Assembly: GCF_024055795.1 (NCBI RefSeq) | Contig: NZ_JAMXMY010000014.1 | Coordinates: 186,001 to 250,000 of the forward strand | Length of the DNA stretch: 64,000 nucleotides | Direction: 5' to 3' | Origin: Actinoallomurus purpureus | Lineage (GTDB): Bacteria; Actinomycetota; Actinomycetes; Streptosporangiales; Streptosporangiaceae | Shown: positions 1-7,483 of the stretch, piece after piece | Layout: each line of letters opens with the position of its first letter | Position numbering within the stretch: the first letter of the stretch is position 1 | Made by a program: the position numbers and the translations under genes | The notes under the pieces: model-generated | What the model saw: only the letters and a program-made list of their open reading frames with translations | The model's database searches: none | What the model was told of the DNA's origin: nothing

Positions 1-612
1 GCCTTCGAGATGCTCACCGGGCGGCCACCGTACGAAGGGCCCGCGACCGCCGTGCTGCTCGCGCACCGCGACGCCCCCCTTCCCGGCCTTCCCGCGTCCG
101 TGCCGTCCGGCGTCCGCGACCTCGTCCTCACGCTGACGGTCAAGGACCCGGCGAGGCGGCCCGCCGGGGCGGCGGCCGTGGCCGAGCGGGCCACCCGGCT
201 GCGGTCCGATCCCGGCGTGACGGTCGCGGGCGGTACCCGGCTGGACGGCGTCCCGATGCCCGCGCCGTTCCCGGCCGCGGGGACGGCAGGCGTCCCGGGC
301 CATCCGCCCGGTGGCGCGACCCAGGTCCTGGCCTTGCCGGTCGCCGACGAGCCGGACCGGCGCCGCCGGGCGCTTCCGCTGGCGGTCGGCGGGCTGGCGA
401 TCGCCCTGCTGGCCGGAGGATTCGGGTGGTTCGCCCGCCCGACGACCCCCCACAGTCCGGCGGCCACGCCGTCGCCCTCTGCACCGGCCTCCTCCCACCC
501 GTCGCCCACCGTGCACCGGGCGCCCACCGCCCGGCCCAAGGGCAAGCGGACCCCGCCGAAGCGGACCAAGCCGCGGCGGCAGAAGAGACCCGGCCACGGC
601 AAACACCACTGA
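1..612 (+). CDS. Serine/threonine protein kinase, C-terminal part (cut by window edge)
   Basis: The reading frame is open from base 1, so the gene starts outside the window. What remains is the end of a Hanks-type kinase C-lobe: FEMLTGRPPYEGP followed by VKDPARRPAG, the usual subdomain IX and XI signatures. A Pro/Ala linker follows, then one membrane helix (LPLAVGGLAIALLAGGFGWF) and an extracytoplasmic Ser/Pro/Thr tail ending in a Lys/Arg-rich stretch. The expected role is a single-pass sensor kinase with a cytoplasmic catalytic domain. The short outer tail has no PASTA repeats, so it is probably not PknB. Catalytic residues are not visible here. The stop TGA is at 610-612. Confidence 0.85.
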   Translation, partial: AFEMLTGRPPYEGPATAVLLAHRDAPLPGLPASVPSGVRDLVLTLTVKDPARRPAGAAAVAERATRLRSDPGVTVAGGTRLDGVPMPAPFPAAGTAGVPGHPPGGATQVLALPVADEPDRRRRALPLAVGGLAIALLAGGFGWFARPTTPHSPAATPSPSAPASSHPSPTVHRAPTARPKGKRTPPKRTKPRRQKRPGHGKHH

Positions 613-645
613 CCGCCGGACCGCCGACGGAGGATTTCGCCGGGC

Positions 646-668
646 GTTCACCCGCCCGTCATCGTCCA
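646..668 (+). promoter_or_regulatory. Possible PHO box upstream of the alkaline phosphatase
   Basis: GTTCACCCGCC at 646-656 matches the Streptomyces PhoP half-site consensus GTTCACC plus 4 nt. It is followed by a weaker unit, GTCATCG, at 658-664. The site lies about 85-105 nt before the phosphatase start codon, as expected for PhoP activation. The second unit is degenerate and offset by one base, so this is suggestive only. Confidence 0.4.
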
Positions 669-751
669 CCGGACCCGGTGCCATTCCGAACTGATGACGT
701 GTCCTCCGACCAGCGCGTTTTACGTTTTCTTTGCTGAGGAGAGACCGTTAC

Positions 752-2110
752 ATGACCTCATCGTCGAGGCTGATCCGCCGTGGTGCCATCGCGGCGGTGG
801 CCGTCGGTGCGTTGACCGCTACGGCCATGCCGACGTTCGCATCCGGCGGCGACCGGACCGACGCCGTCCGCTCCGCGGTCAAGGGCGGCAAGGCCCGCAA
901 TGTCATCCTGCTCATCGGCGATGGCATGGGCGACTCTGAGATCACGATCGCCCGCAACTACGCCAAGGGCGCCGCCGGACGTCTGGCCCTGGACACGCTG
1001 CCCCTGACCGGTGAGTACACCACGTACGCCGTGAACAAGAGCGACCCGAGCAAGCCTGACTACGTCACCGACTCCGCCGCCAGCGGGAGCGGCTGGGCAA
1101 CCGGGCACAAGACGTACAACGGGGCGATCTCGGTGACGCCGGACGGCAGGCCGCAGCCGACCGTTCTGGAGCTGGCGAAGAAGGCCGGGTTCCGTACCGG
1201 TGACGTCACGACGGCGGAGCTGGGCGACGCGACCCCGGCGGTCCTGGCCGCGCACGTCGCCGACCGGTCCTGCGAGGGCCCGGCCGACATGGCCAAGTGC
1301 CCGCAGCAGGACAAGGCGAACGGCGGCCCGGGCTCGATCTCCGAGCAGCAGGTGCAGACCGGCGCCGACGTCTACCTCGGCGGCGGCAAGGCGCGGTTCG
1401 CCCAGACGGTCAAGGCGGGTACGTTCCAGGGCAAGACCGTCCTCGACCAGGCCGCCGCCTCGGGCTACAACGTCGTCACCGACGGCGCCGGCCTGGCCGC
1501 GGCCAAGCCGGGCAAGAAGCTGCTCGGGCTCTTCAGCGACGGCAACATGCCGCTGGAGTGGGCCGGCCCGCTCGCCAAGGTCGGCGGGACCGACCCCGCC
1601 AAGTGCACGCCGAACGCCCAGTTCAGCGGTCCGCATCTGCGTGACCTCGCCGACAAGGCGATCGGCCTCCTCGACGCGCGGTCGAAGCACGGTAAGAAGG
1701 GCTTCTTCCTGCAGATCGAGGGCGCCTCGATCGACAAGCAGGACCACGCCGCGAACCCCTGCGGCCAGATCGGGGAGAACGTCGAGTTCGACCGGGCCGT
1801 GCAGGCGTCCCTCGACTACGCCCGCCACCACCGGGACACCCTCGTCGTCGTCACCGCCGACCACGGGCACACCAGCCAGATCATTCCGATCGAGGCGCAG
1901 AGCCCCGGCCAGACGGCCACGCTGATCACGGCCGACGGTGCCAACATGAAGATCAACTACGCGACCAACACCCCGGGCCAGTCGCAGGAGCACACAGGCA
2001 CCGAGGTCCGGATCGCCGCGCAGGGCCCGCAGGCCGCGAACGTCGTCGGGGTCACCGACCAGACCGACCTGTTCCGCACGCTCGCCCGCGCCCTCGGCGT
2101 GCGTCACTAA
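752..2110 (+). CDS. Secreted alkaline phosphatase (PhoA superfamily)
   Basis: This predicted extracellular phosphomonoesterase would release phosphate from organic esters. The ATG at 752 is chosen because GAGGAGAG sits at 736-743 and the protein then starts with a clean signal peptide: a twin Arg after residue 8, a hydrophobic core, and cleavage near PTFAS. An in-frame TTG at 731 is less likely. Family motifs are in order: VILLIGDGMGDSE (metal-binding Asp), VTDSAASGSGWATGHKT (nucleophile-type Asp107-Ser-Ala-Ala-Ser111), IEGASIDKQDHAAN, VVTADHGHTS, and QEHTGTEV near the end (metal His). The length of 452 aa fits monomeric PhoA enzymes. The gene is probably phosphate-regulated, given the PHO-box-like site upstream and the pst/pit genes elsewhere in the window. 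It ends in a strong hairpin. Confidence 0.93.
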   Translation: MTSSSRLIRRGAIAAVAVGALTATAMPTFASGGDRTDAVRSAVKGGKARNVILLIGDGMGDSEITIARNYAKGAAGRLALDTLPLTGEYTTYAVNKSDPSKPDYVTDSAASGSGWATGHKTYNGAISVTPDGRPQPTVLELAKKAGFRTGDVTTAELGDATPAVLAAHVADRSCEGPADMAKCPQQDKANGGPGSISEQQVQTGADVYLGGGKARFAQTVKAGTFQGKTVLDQAAASGYNVVTDGAGLAAAKPGKKLLGLFSDGNMPLEWAGPLAKVGGTDPAKCTPNAQFSGPHLRDLADKAIGLLDARSKHGKKGFFLQIEGASIDKQDHAANPCGQIGENVEFDRAVQASLDYARHHRDTLVVVTADHGHTSQIIPIEAQSPGQTATLITADGANMKINYATNTPGQSQEHTGTEVRIAAQGPQAANVVGVTDQTDLFRTLARALGVRH

Positions 2111-2158
2111 GAGCTCGCGCGGAATGGACTGCCTGCCCGCCCATTCCGCGCGAGCTCT
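2110..2158. terminator. 18-bp perfect inverted repeat after the phosphatase gene
   Basis: Arms at 2110-2127 and 2141-2158 (AGAGCTCGCGCGGAATGG and its exact complement) are separated by 13 nt. The arm begins on the last base of the phosphatase stop codon. There is no T-tract, as is common for actinomycete terminators. Probably bidirectional. Confidence 0.75.
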
Positions 2159-2172
2159 AAGTCACAGCCGCG

Positions 2173-2234
2173 AGGGCGTGTCTGACTAATCCGCTGTCCG
2201 GCTCGCTACAGACGGGAGCTGTCAGGCACGCCCT
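2173..2234. repeat. 62-bp unit with 14-bp terminal inverted repeats
   Basis: AGGGCGTGTCTGAC at 2173-2186 pairs with GTCAGGCACGCCCT at 2221-2234, with one G-T wobble and 34 nt between. The ends resemble insertion-sequence termini (GGGCGTGTCTGA), and the unit may be a miniature element or a solo IS end. No target-site duplication could be proved. It could also be a second terminator. Confidence 0.45.
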
Positions 2235-2238
2235 AGCT

Positions 2239-2268
2239 AGGGCCGGTCACCGTGGGGTGGCCGGCCCT
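2239..2268 (-). terminator. Short hairpin across the 3' end of the MscS-like gene
   Basis: AGGGCCGG at 2239-2246 pairs with CCGGCCCT at 2261-2268. It spans the minus-strand stop codon at 2247-2249. A G+C-rich 8-bp stem without a T-tract; its role is uncertain. Confidence 0.35.
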
Positions 2269-3125
2269 CCGTCATGACTCCGTCCGTCGCCCTGCGTGCC
2301 GGCACCGGTCCCGCCGGTGGTCTGCGCCGCGATGCTCGCACCGGCGACGGCGCCTTCGGCGCCGGCACTGCCGGCCGTGCTCGGATCCGGCGCGCCGGCG
2401 CCCGCACCGCCCGGCACGACGCCGGCGGAAACGGCCTCCGCGTCAGGGCCGGTGGCCGCGGGCGGGCCGGCGGCGGAGGACAGGACCTGGGCGTTCGGGA
2501 GGTGGTAGTCGCCGTCGTCGGCCTGGAGCCGGACGTACGTCAGGCCGATCTCCATCACCGTGCCCTGGAACTCCCCTCCCAGCGGGCCGGACGACAGTCG
2601 TACCTCGTCACCGACCGTGAACGGCCGGGACAGCAGCAGGATGATGCCGGCGAAGAGGTTGGCGAGGGTCTGCTGGGCGGCGATTCCGACGAGCACCCCC
2701 GTCAGCGCGCCGCCGAGGACGAGCTGCCCGACGGGCAGGCCGAACAGCTGCAGGGTGAGCACGAGTGTGGTCAGACCGCCGACCAGGACCAGGACGAGCC
2801 GCACCATCGTGGCGTGGCTGTTGCCGAACCGGGGCAGCATGAGGTCCCGCGCCCGGCCGGACAGCCCGAGCGTCGCGGCGAAGGCCAACACGCAGAACAC
2901 CACCGCACAGCCGACCGCGGCCATCTGCCACGGCAGCCGCTGGCCGGACGTCCGGACCTGCTGCCGGGCGAGGACCGACCCGGCCATCGCGAGGACGGCC
3001 AGCACCGCCGCGATGATCGAACGCCAGGGCTTTGCCCGGGTCCGCACCTTGGCCATCTGTTCGGCCAGGTGTAGCTCGTTCACCACGACCACCTTCACGG
3101 CGCGTTCCAGGAGTAGTTCCGCCAA
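2247..3125 (-). CDS. Mechanosensitive ion channel, MscS family
   Basis: This is a 292-aa membrane protein. Two N-terminal membrane helices (around residues 36-55 and 68-92) precede the MscS pore and beta-domain core: LVLVLVGGLTTLVLTLQLFG, then GALTGVLVGIAAQQTLANLFAG (TM3 pore helix), then LLLSRPFTVGDEVRL and the beta-domain GTVMEIGLTYVRLQADDG. After about residue 215 the usual alpha/beta domain is absent and is replaced by an Ala/Gly/Pro/Thr-rich, probably disordered tail of about 75 residues. The role is tension-gated solute efflux at the cytoplasmic membrane. No operon partner is seen. A GGGGAC...GTCCCC hairpin at 3159-3190 lies in the leader. Confidence 0.88.
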   Translation of the reverse strand: MAELLLERAVKVVVVNELHLAEQMAKVRTRAKPWRSIIAAVLAVLAMAGSVLARQQVRTSGQRLPWQMAAVGCAVVFCVLAFAATLGLSGRARDLMLPRFGNSHATMVRLVLVLVGGLTTLVLTLQLFGLPVGQLVLGGALTGVLVGIAAQQTLANLFAGIILLLSRPFTVGDEVRLSSGPLGGEFQGTVMEIGLTYVRLQADDGDYHLPNAQVLSSAAGPPAATGPDAEAVSAGVVPGGAGAGAPDPSTAGSAGAEGAVAGASIAAQTTGGTGAGTQGDGRSHDGGPATPR

Positions 3126-3312
3126 CCGTATCGGGCCGTTCTCCTGGCCACATGCGAAGGGGACCCGGACCGTAACGGATCCGAGTCCCCGTTTCGCGGG
3201 TGGTGTACTTCTGGTCCATCCATGTGAGACCGGAAGTCTTCGGGGAGGTCCCCCGTGACCCGCTCAGGCTGCCGTCTGTTGAATTCGCGTCATTTCAGGC
3301 AGCGTCGTGATG

Positions 3313-4212
3313 TCATCCGGAGCAGGTCGGAACGGAGCCCGCGGGAGCACAGTTGTTGGGTGTGTTGTCACTGATGATCGACTGGTTCACCGTGATGGTG
3401 CCGCTGTTCTGGAAGACCCCGCCGCCGGTCACGCCGGCGTGGTTGCGTACGACGAGGGTGTGGTCGAGGGAGGTGATGCCGGAATTGAAGAGGCCACCAC
3501 CGTTTCCTCCGGCGACGTTGTGGTCGAGAGTGCTTTGAGCGATGTGCGTGTTACCGGTCGGCAGCGTGTCTATGGCGCCACCGCCGTCTGCGACGGTGTT
3601 GGCGGAGAGGCGACTGTCGGTGATCGTGAGGGTGCCCCGGTTGATGACGCCGCCGCCGCTGCCGGTACCGGCACCAGAGCTTCCGGTGGCGTTGTTCCCG
3701 ATGATGAGGGTGTGGCTGATCGACGCACTGGCGTTCTGGAGATTGGACAATGCGGCGCCGTTGCCGTTGTTGGCCGTGTTGCCGCTTATGGTGACGAAGT
3801 TCAGCACCAAGTTGCCGGCGTTGCGGATACCGATGCCCTCGTCCCCGCTGTTGCCCTTGCCGCTCAGGATGGAGACCCCTCGAACACTGAGCCTGCCGGT
3901 GCTGGTGACGTCGAGTAGACGTCCGGTGAAGGCCGTTGCCGGCCTGATCGCCGTGCCTGGCCCTCCGAGAAGGGTGACGTCCCCGCTGACCGTCAACGTG
4001 GCGGTGATTTTGTAGGAGCACTTCGGAGCGAGTCGTAGCGTGGCCGGGATCGCGTTGGCGGCGTTGACCGCAATAGCCAGTGCCGAGCCACTGCACGGCA
4101 GTGTAATGGTCTGGTGCGGCTCCGCAGCCGGTTGTGCCTGTGCCGTCGACGGCATCGTCGCCGCCAGTGCCGCGCCCGAAAGCACGCCAGCTATTCGAAC
4201 AGAAGAACCCAT
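3313..4212 (-). CDS. Secreted right-handed parallel beta-helix protein
   Basis: The ATG at 4212 is preceded by GGGAGGG with 4-5 nt spacing and gives a 299-aa protein with signal peptide SVRIAGVLSGAALAATMPST and an Ala-x-Ala site before QPAAEP. An upstream in-frame ATG at 4239 lacks a ribosome site. The mature part has irregular coils of about 22 residues rich in Gly/Asn (ISGNTANNGNGAALSN, GGGVINRGTLTITDSRLSANT, GGGLFNSGITSLDHTLVVRNH), typical of pectate-lyase-like or choice-of-anchor beta-helices. Two Cys near the C-terminus (NNCAPAGSVPTCSG) and two near the N-terminus may cap the helix by disulfides. No catalytic residues of a named lyase family can be assigned, so a cell-surface or polysaccharide-binding role is inferred only. 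Confidence 0.75.
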   Translation of the reverse strand: MGSSVRIAGVLSGAALAATMPSTAQAQPAAEPHQTITLPCSGSALAIAVNAANAIPATLRLAPKCSYKITATLTVSGDVTLLGGPGTAIRPATAFTGRLLDVTSTGRLSVRGVSILSGKGNSGDEGIGIRNAGNLVLNFVTISGNTANNGNGAALSNLQNASASISHTLIIGNNATGSSGAGTGSGGGVINRGTLTITDSRLSANTVADGGGAIDTLPTGNTHIAQSTLDHNVAGGNGGGLFNSGITSLDHTLVVRNHAGVTGGGVFQNSGTITVNQSIISDNTPNNCAPAGSVPTCSG

Positions 4213-4476
4213 CAAGCCCTCCCGGGCATTAGCGGACATGGCTCATGTCCGTAATGAATTGCCGTCGCAAGATCGCCGACACTAGAAAATCATGAACCGA
4301 GACGGTGGCGCCTGCTCGCCCATAAATCATTTCTGACTCTTGACCAAGATTTGCGACGCCCGCCAATGGGTGCCATCGCCACCCCGACATATACGGACAT
4401 TGGACCCAATGGGGCTGGTTACTGCTATCGGCTCCTGTTGAATACTTTTTGGGCAATGTCAAATCTCGCATCTCGT

Positions 4477-4520
4477 GGTTTCGTGCAGTTAGCCCCAGGG
4501 GATCACATACGCGGACCATG
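4477..4520 (+). promoter_or_regulatory. Conserved upstream element, copy 1
   Basis: The segment starts GGTTTCGTG, continues with CCCCAGGGGATCACATACG and ends CGGACCATG. It is shared with 5371-5416 and 6782-6825 (minus). It lies 127 nt before the start codon of the small secreted protein at 4648. A perfect 11-bp hairpin (TAGACCCGTTA at 4537-4547, complement at 4555-4565) follows. Whether it acts as promoter, operator or RNA leader cannot be told from the sequence. Confidence 0.55.
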
Positions 4521-4647
4521 CGACACGATCCATCGGTAGACCCGTTAATGGATCTAACGGGTCTACTAGGAGCTTGAAGCATCGAATCGGGATCTGGCCT
4601 GTATAAGGCGTGGATCATCATGTATAACGGGATGAGGGGTTAATTTC

Positions 4648-5073
4648 ATGAAGGCACCGAAGTATATGGCGCTCACCCTGTCCGGCCTGACCCTCGCGGG
4701 GGCGGCTGTCATTGCGATGGGCGCGACCGCTCCTGTCGGCGCCGGGACCGTGAGCGTCGCGTCGCAGCGGATCACCTCCCATGACGATGGCGACGATAAC
4801 GACAGCAGGGCCGAGGCGAAGCAGAAGTCGCGCAACGACAACGACAACGACAACGACAACAAGAACAACAACTGGCAGAACCAGAAGCTCAAAGTAATCA
4901 ACGCTCAGAAGCAGCATCAGAAGGCTGACTCGGAGAGCAAGAGCTGGAACTGGAACAAGAACGAGCAGAAGAAGAAGCTCAAGATCTGTGTCTTCTGGGG
5001 AAGCTGCCCTCGCGATGACGACGGAGGGGGAGCGCCTTCGCCTGGGCCGACTCCGGGGGCGCCGGGAGCGTAG
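4648..5073 (+). CDS. Small secreted Asn/Asp/Lys/Gln-rich protein, family A
   Basis: This 141-aa protein has a ribosome site (GAGGGG, 4633-4638) 9 nt before the ATG. Residues 1-32 form a signal peptide (hydrophobic LSGLTLAGAAVIAMGA, cleavage near VGAG). The mature part is extremely hydrophilic: an Asp/Asn repeat (RNDNDNDNDNKNNN), a Gln/Lys/Trp segment, a short KICVFWGSCP patch with two Cys, then a Gly/Pro tail. It shares signal peptide style, the motif TVSVAxQ just after cleavage, and its upstream element with the genes at 5533 and 6235. It is predicted to be disordered. I recognise no domain, and the function is unknown. Confidence 0.72.
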   Translation: MKAPKYMALTLSGLTLAGAAVIAMGATAPVGAGTVSVASQRITSHDDGDDNDSRAEAKQKSRNDNDNDNDNKNNNWQNQKLKVINAQKQHQKADSESKSWNWNKNEQKKKLKICVFWGSCPRDDDGGGAPSPGPTPGAPGA

Positions 5074-5114
5074 GTGATGATCTGATCTGTCACCCGCATG
5101 GGTGTCGGGGTGTG

Positions 5115-5145
5115 CGGGCCCGCACCGACCGTCGGCGCGGGCCCG
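5115..5145 (+). terminator. Hairpin after the family A gene at 4648
   Basis: CGGGCCCGC at 5115-5123 pairs with GCGGGCCCG at 5137-5145 around a 13-nt loop, 42 nt after the stop codon. A T-poor, actinomycete-style terminator. Confidence 0.5.
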
Positions 5146-5370
5146 ATTGCCATCCGGCCAGGAGCAGATCATCGAAGGGCGAGCTGAGGCTTGCCCTTCG
5201 GTCATGTATCGCCGCCGGTCAGCCCTACTTCGGGATATGTCCGCATCGTGGCATTAAGTGCCGACGTGGAAAATCTGCATGAGTGTCCGTTATTCGCATA
5301 TCGTGGCCGTCGGACGGGTTCGCGCATATCAAATCTTGCGTCCCGCGATTTCACGGACTTGGCTTCTGGG

Positions 5371-5416
5371 GGTTTCGCGGACTTGGCTCCCGGGGATCAC
5401 TTACGCGGATCATATG
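5371..5416 (+). promoter_or_regulatory. Conserved upstream element, copy 2
   Basis: GGTTTCGCGGACTTGGCTCC followed by CGGGGATCACTTACGCGGAT. The first half is itself repeated just upstream (TTTCACGGACTTGGCT at 5350-5365). It lies 117 nt before the start at 5533 and is followed by a hairpin (5423-5432 with 5439-5449). The flanking similarity to copy 1 extends left to about 5329, so both copies descend from one promoter region. Confidence 0.55.
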
Positions 5417-5532
5417 ATGAGATCGCCCATTAGGTCCTTAATGGAGCGACCTTTCAGCCATGCGATGAATCCAATGCTGCTCTCGGTAAGAGCATGGAGT
5501 GTCGCGGATAAGTCGAGGAAGGATTAGTCAGA

Positions 5533-6006
5533 ATGAAGACGTCCATATGTATGACGGGTGCGGTGTCCGCTCTGACCCTCGCGATGGCGGCCGCCACGGC
5601 GGTCGGCGCCGCCAACACGGCAAGCGCCGCAACCGTCAGCGTCGCGCCTCAGCAAATGATCAGCGGTGGCGGTGGTGGTGGGGGCGGCGGTGGCGGGGCG
5701 GCCGCAGCTGCCGCCGGTTGGGGCTCTTCCTCGGCTGCAGCCGGTGGCGGTGGCGGTGGCGGCGGTGGCGGCGGCGGCCACGATGACGGACGGAAGATCG
5801 TCATCATCGTGAAGCAGAAGCAGCAGCAGCAGTCGAAAAACGACAACGATAACGACAACAAACAGAACCAGAGGACCGACACCGAGAACAACAACCTGCA
5901 GCGCCAGCGGGCCGACTCGAAGAGCGAAAACGAGAACAAGAACAACAACAAGAACGAAAAGAAGCACTGGCACGGCGGCGAGAGCGACGAAGTGGGGGCG
6001 CCGTAG
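5533..6006 (+). CDS. Small secreted poly-Gly and Asn/Gln-rich protein, family A
   Basis: This 157-aa protein has GAGGAAGG about 12 nt before its ATG. The signal peptide runs to about residue 32 (ALTLAMAAATAVGAANTASA), followed by TVSVAPQQ as in the gene at 4648. Next come two Gly runs of about 11-13 residues separated by an Ala/Ser spacer, a charged and hydrophobic piece (HDDGRKIVIIVKQKQQQQ), and a long Asn/Asp/Lys/Gln tail (NDNDNDNKQNQ, NENKNNNKNEKKH). Such composition is unusual for bacteria and suggests a disordered or self-associating surface protein. No enzymatic motif is present. Lower GC in the tail reflects AAC/GAC/CAG codon use. Confidence 0.72.
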   Translation: MKTSICMTGAVSALTLAMAAATAVGAANTASAATVSVAPQQMISGGGGGGGGGGGAAAAAAGWGSSSAAAGGGGGGGGGGGGHDDGRKIVIIVKQKQQQQSKNDNDNDNKQNQRTDTENNNLQRQRADSKSENENKNNNKNEKKHWHGGESDEVGAP

Positions 6007-6056
6007 GCGGAGGCGCGATAGTCGGTGCTCCGACCGGCACTTTCGGCTGCGACATG

Positions 6057-6089
6057 AGGGGCCTGCATCGATCATCGGTGCGGGCCCCT
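6057..6089 (+). terminator. Long hairpin after the family A gene at 5533
   Basis: AGGGGCCTGCATCGAT at 6057-6072 pairs with ATCGGTGCGGGCCCCT at 6074-6089, with wobble or mismatch at a few positions. It lies about 50 nt after the stop codon. Confidence 0.6.
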
Positions 6090-6234
6090 CGTCGACCGGG
6101 CGTCGCCGCCACGCCCCGCGGTGGCCTCCTACCCGCTCGTGAGTGGATTCTGGTCAGGGCGATGTCTCAGCCGGCGATCCTTGAGGCCACCGACCGCCGG
6201 AGATCTCCAATAGGGGGCGGCGCCTCTGCGCCCA

Positions 6235-6687
6235 CTATTCGTTGTCGGCGCCAGTGTCGTTTGTTTTCTTGAAGGCTCTTTCGTCGTCCGCGCCACCGGC
6301 ACCCCCACCCCCACCACCGCCTCCGCCGCCACCGGCGGCGCTGGAAGATGAGGAGACGCCAAACTTCTCGTGGTCGATCTTCTGACGTTGCTTCTGATCC
6401 TGATCGGCCTTCTGGAGTTGCTTCTGATCCTGATCGTTCTTCTGGCGTTGCTTTTGTTCGTTTGTGCTGCTACTGGTGTTACGGATCTGGAATTTGTTAT
6501 TAATAATGATATTCTGGCGTTGTGGTGTGATGTGGCGGTCGGAAATCAGATTTCGATGTGACCGGCAACAGCCGCCGTGAATGATCGCCTGGGCTGAGGC
6601 TGAGTCGGCTGCGCTCACTGCGAAAGCGATATTTCCCATAAGCATAAAAGCAGGTATGGTCGCTTTCATTACTCTATCGACGGTCAT
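6235..6687 (-). CDS. Small secreted Gln/Lys/Asp-rich protein, family A
   Basis: This is the third member of the group, in the opposite orientation. It has 150 aa from the ATG at 6687; the internal ATG at 6669 would give an MKAT start more like its relatives. A signal peptide (FMLMGNIAFAVSAADSASA) is followed by a Cys-Cys pair, INNKFQIRN, and a heptad-like repeat DQDQKQLQKADQDQKQRQK that could form a charged helix. The C-terminus has a Ser run, a 13-residue Gly run and an acidic end. A diverged copy of the shared upstream element lies at 6782-6825. The function is unknown. Confidence 0.68.
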   Translation of the reverse strand: MTVDRVMKATIPAFMLMGNIAFAVSAADSASAQAIIHGGCCRSHRNLISDRHITPQRQNIIINNKFQIRNTSSSTNEQKQRQKNDQDQKQLQKADQDQKQRQKIDHEKFGVSSSSSAAGGGGGGGGGGGAGGADDERAFKKTNDTGADNE

Positions 6688-6781
6688 TGCGCTCGCTTAC
6701 CCCCTTAGGGTGGAATTGCTGGATCCGGTGAACACGGGACGATCTCATGGCTTTAGGGGTCGTGCAGGCTGATTTCGAGTT

Positions 6782-6825
6782 CCATATTCCGCTATCGTCA
6801 TCCCCTGGGATGCGCCCGCGAAACC
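6782..6825 (-). promoter_or_regulatory. Conserved upstream element, copy 3
   Basis: Read on the minus strand: GGTTTCGCGGGCGCATCCCA then GGGGATGACGATAGCGGAAT. It aligns with copies 1 and 2 over GGTTTCG, CCnGGGGATnAC and GCGGA. It lies 95 nt before the start at 6687. Three copies ahead of three related genes argue for a shared regulatory function. Confidence 0.5.
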
Positions 6826-7139
6826 AGAGGTTGTCAGAATTAACGTCGAGCCGAACCTCTCAACGAAGGTGCTTTAACTCAAATCATTTGATGGCATTTT
6901 TGCGGCCATAGTGTGCGGGTATGTCGAGATTGACCAAGGTGTTCAGGAACGGATTGTATGGCGGCAACGTCGATTCTGGATAGTGATAGGAGTGGTCCGG
7001 CGACTGGTGAAAATGCTCCCGCCATTCGGGTGAAACGGCATCATCTTCCGTCCGTTGCCCGTTACAGTGGCCGAACACCTGAATTCCTATTTCCCGTACG
7101 AAACCTTCGGTCTTCTCCGGCTGAGCCCGCTCGTCGGTG
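6826..7139. other. A+T-richer stretch without a convincing gene
   Basis: Base composition drops noticeably compared with its surroundings. A 64-codon minus-strand frame (6884-7078) is open but shows no motif, no ribosome site and no relative that I recognise. It may be foreign or decayed DNA next to the GH16 remnant. Confidence 0.4.
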
Positions 7140-7299
7140 CAGGCGGCCGCCTCTGCCGGCCACCAAGGCGTACAAGGTGACCGCCGGTGCCCGCTCGGGC
7201 GTCATCCTCAACGTGGCGGTCGGCGGAGAAGCCGGTCAGCCTGCGGCGGCCTGGAAGACCTCGACCCTCCAGGTCGACTACGTCCGCGTGTATCGCTGA
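7140..7299 (+). pseudogene. C-terminal remnant of a GH16 glycoside hydrolase
   Basis: The frame ending at 7299 reads GVILNVAVGGEAGQPAAAWK and then TSTLQVDYVRVYR-stop. This is the canonical C-terminus of GH16 beta-glucanases (LNLAVGG...MxVDYVRVYQ). No upstream part of the family, including the ExDxxE active site, is present in any frame, so this is a 3' fragment. It suggests that a secreted beta-glucanase gene once stood here. The frame to the left (6958-7139) looks non-coding. Confidence 0.65.
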
Positions 7300-7483
7300 G
7301 CCCGGCGCACGGCCGCCCGCGCCGGGCGAAACCGGCGTAATTCCGGCGAATTGCCGCGTGGGCGGCCGTAAGGCCGAGAAATTCGAGCCCATCCACGTGG
7401 CGCGATCCGGCCGCCGGGCCCAAAATCCCGCTTTCGCGGGTTAGCGTCAGGTGGCACGCGAACCGCGATGGAGGGGGGGCCTC

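Noticed and set aside
758-2107. Long minus-strand open frame opposite the alkaline phosphatase
   Set aside because: It is a GC-driven mirror of a clearly identified gene; no motif or ribosome site.
4459-4565. c-di-AMP (ydaO) riboswitch upstream of the small secreted proteins
   Set aside because: GGGGATC and nearby hairpins are suggestive, but the conserved GGGGUGAAUCC-type core and overall junction are absent.
6884-7078. 64-codon minus-strand frame in the A+T-richer stretch
   Set aside because: No ribosome site, no recognisable motif, and it lies among remnants; coding status cannot be supported.
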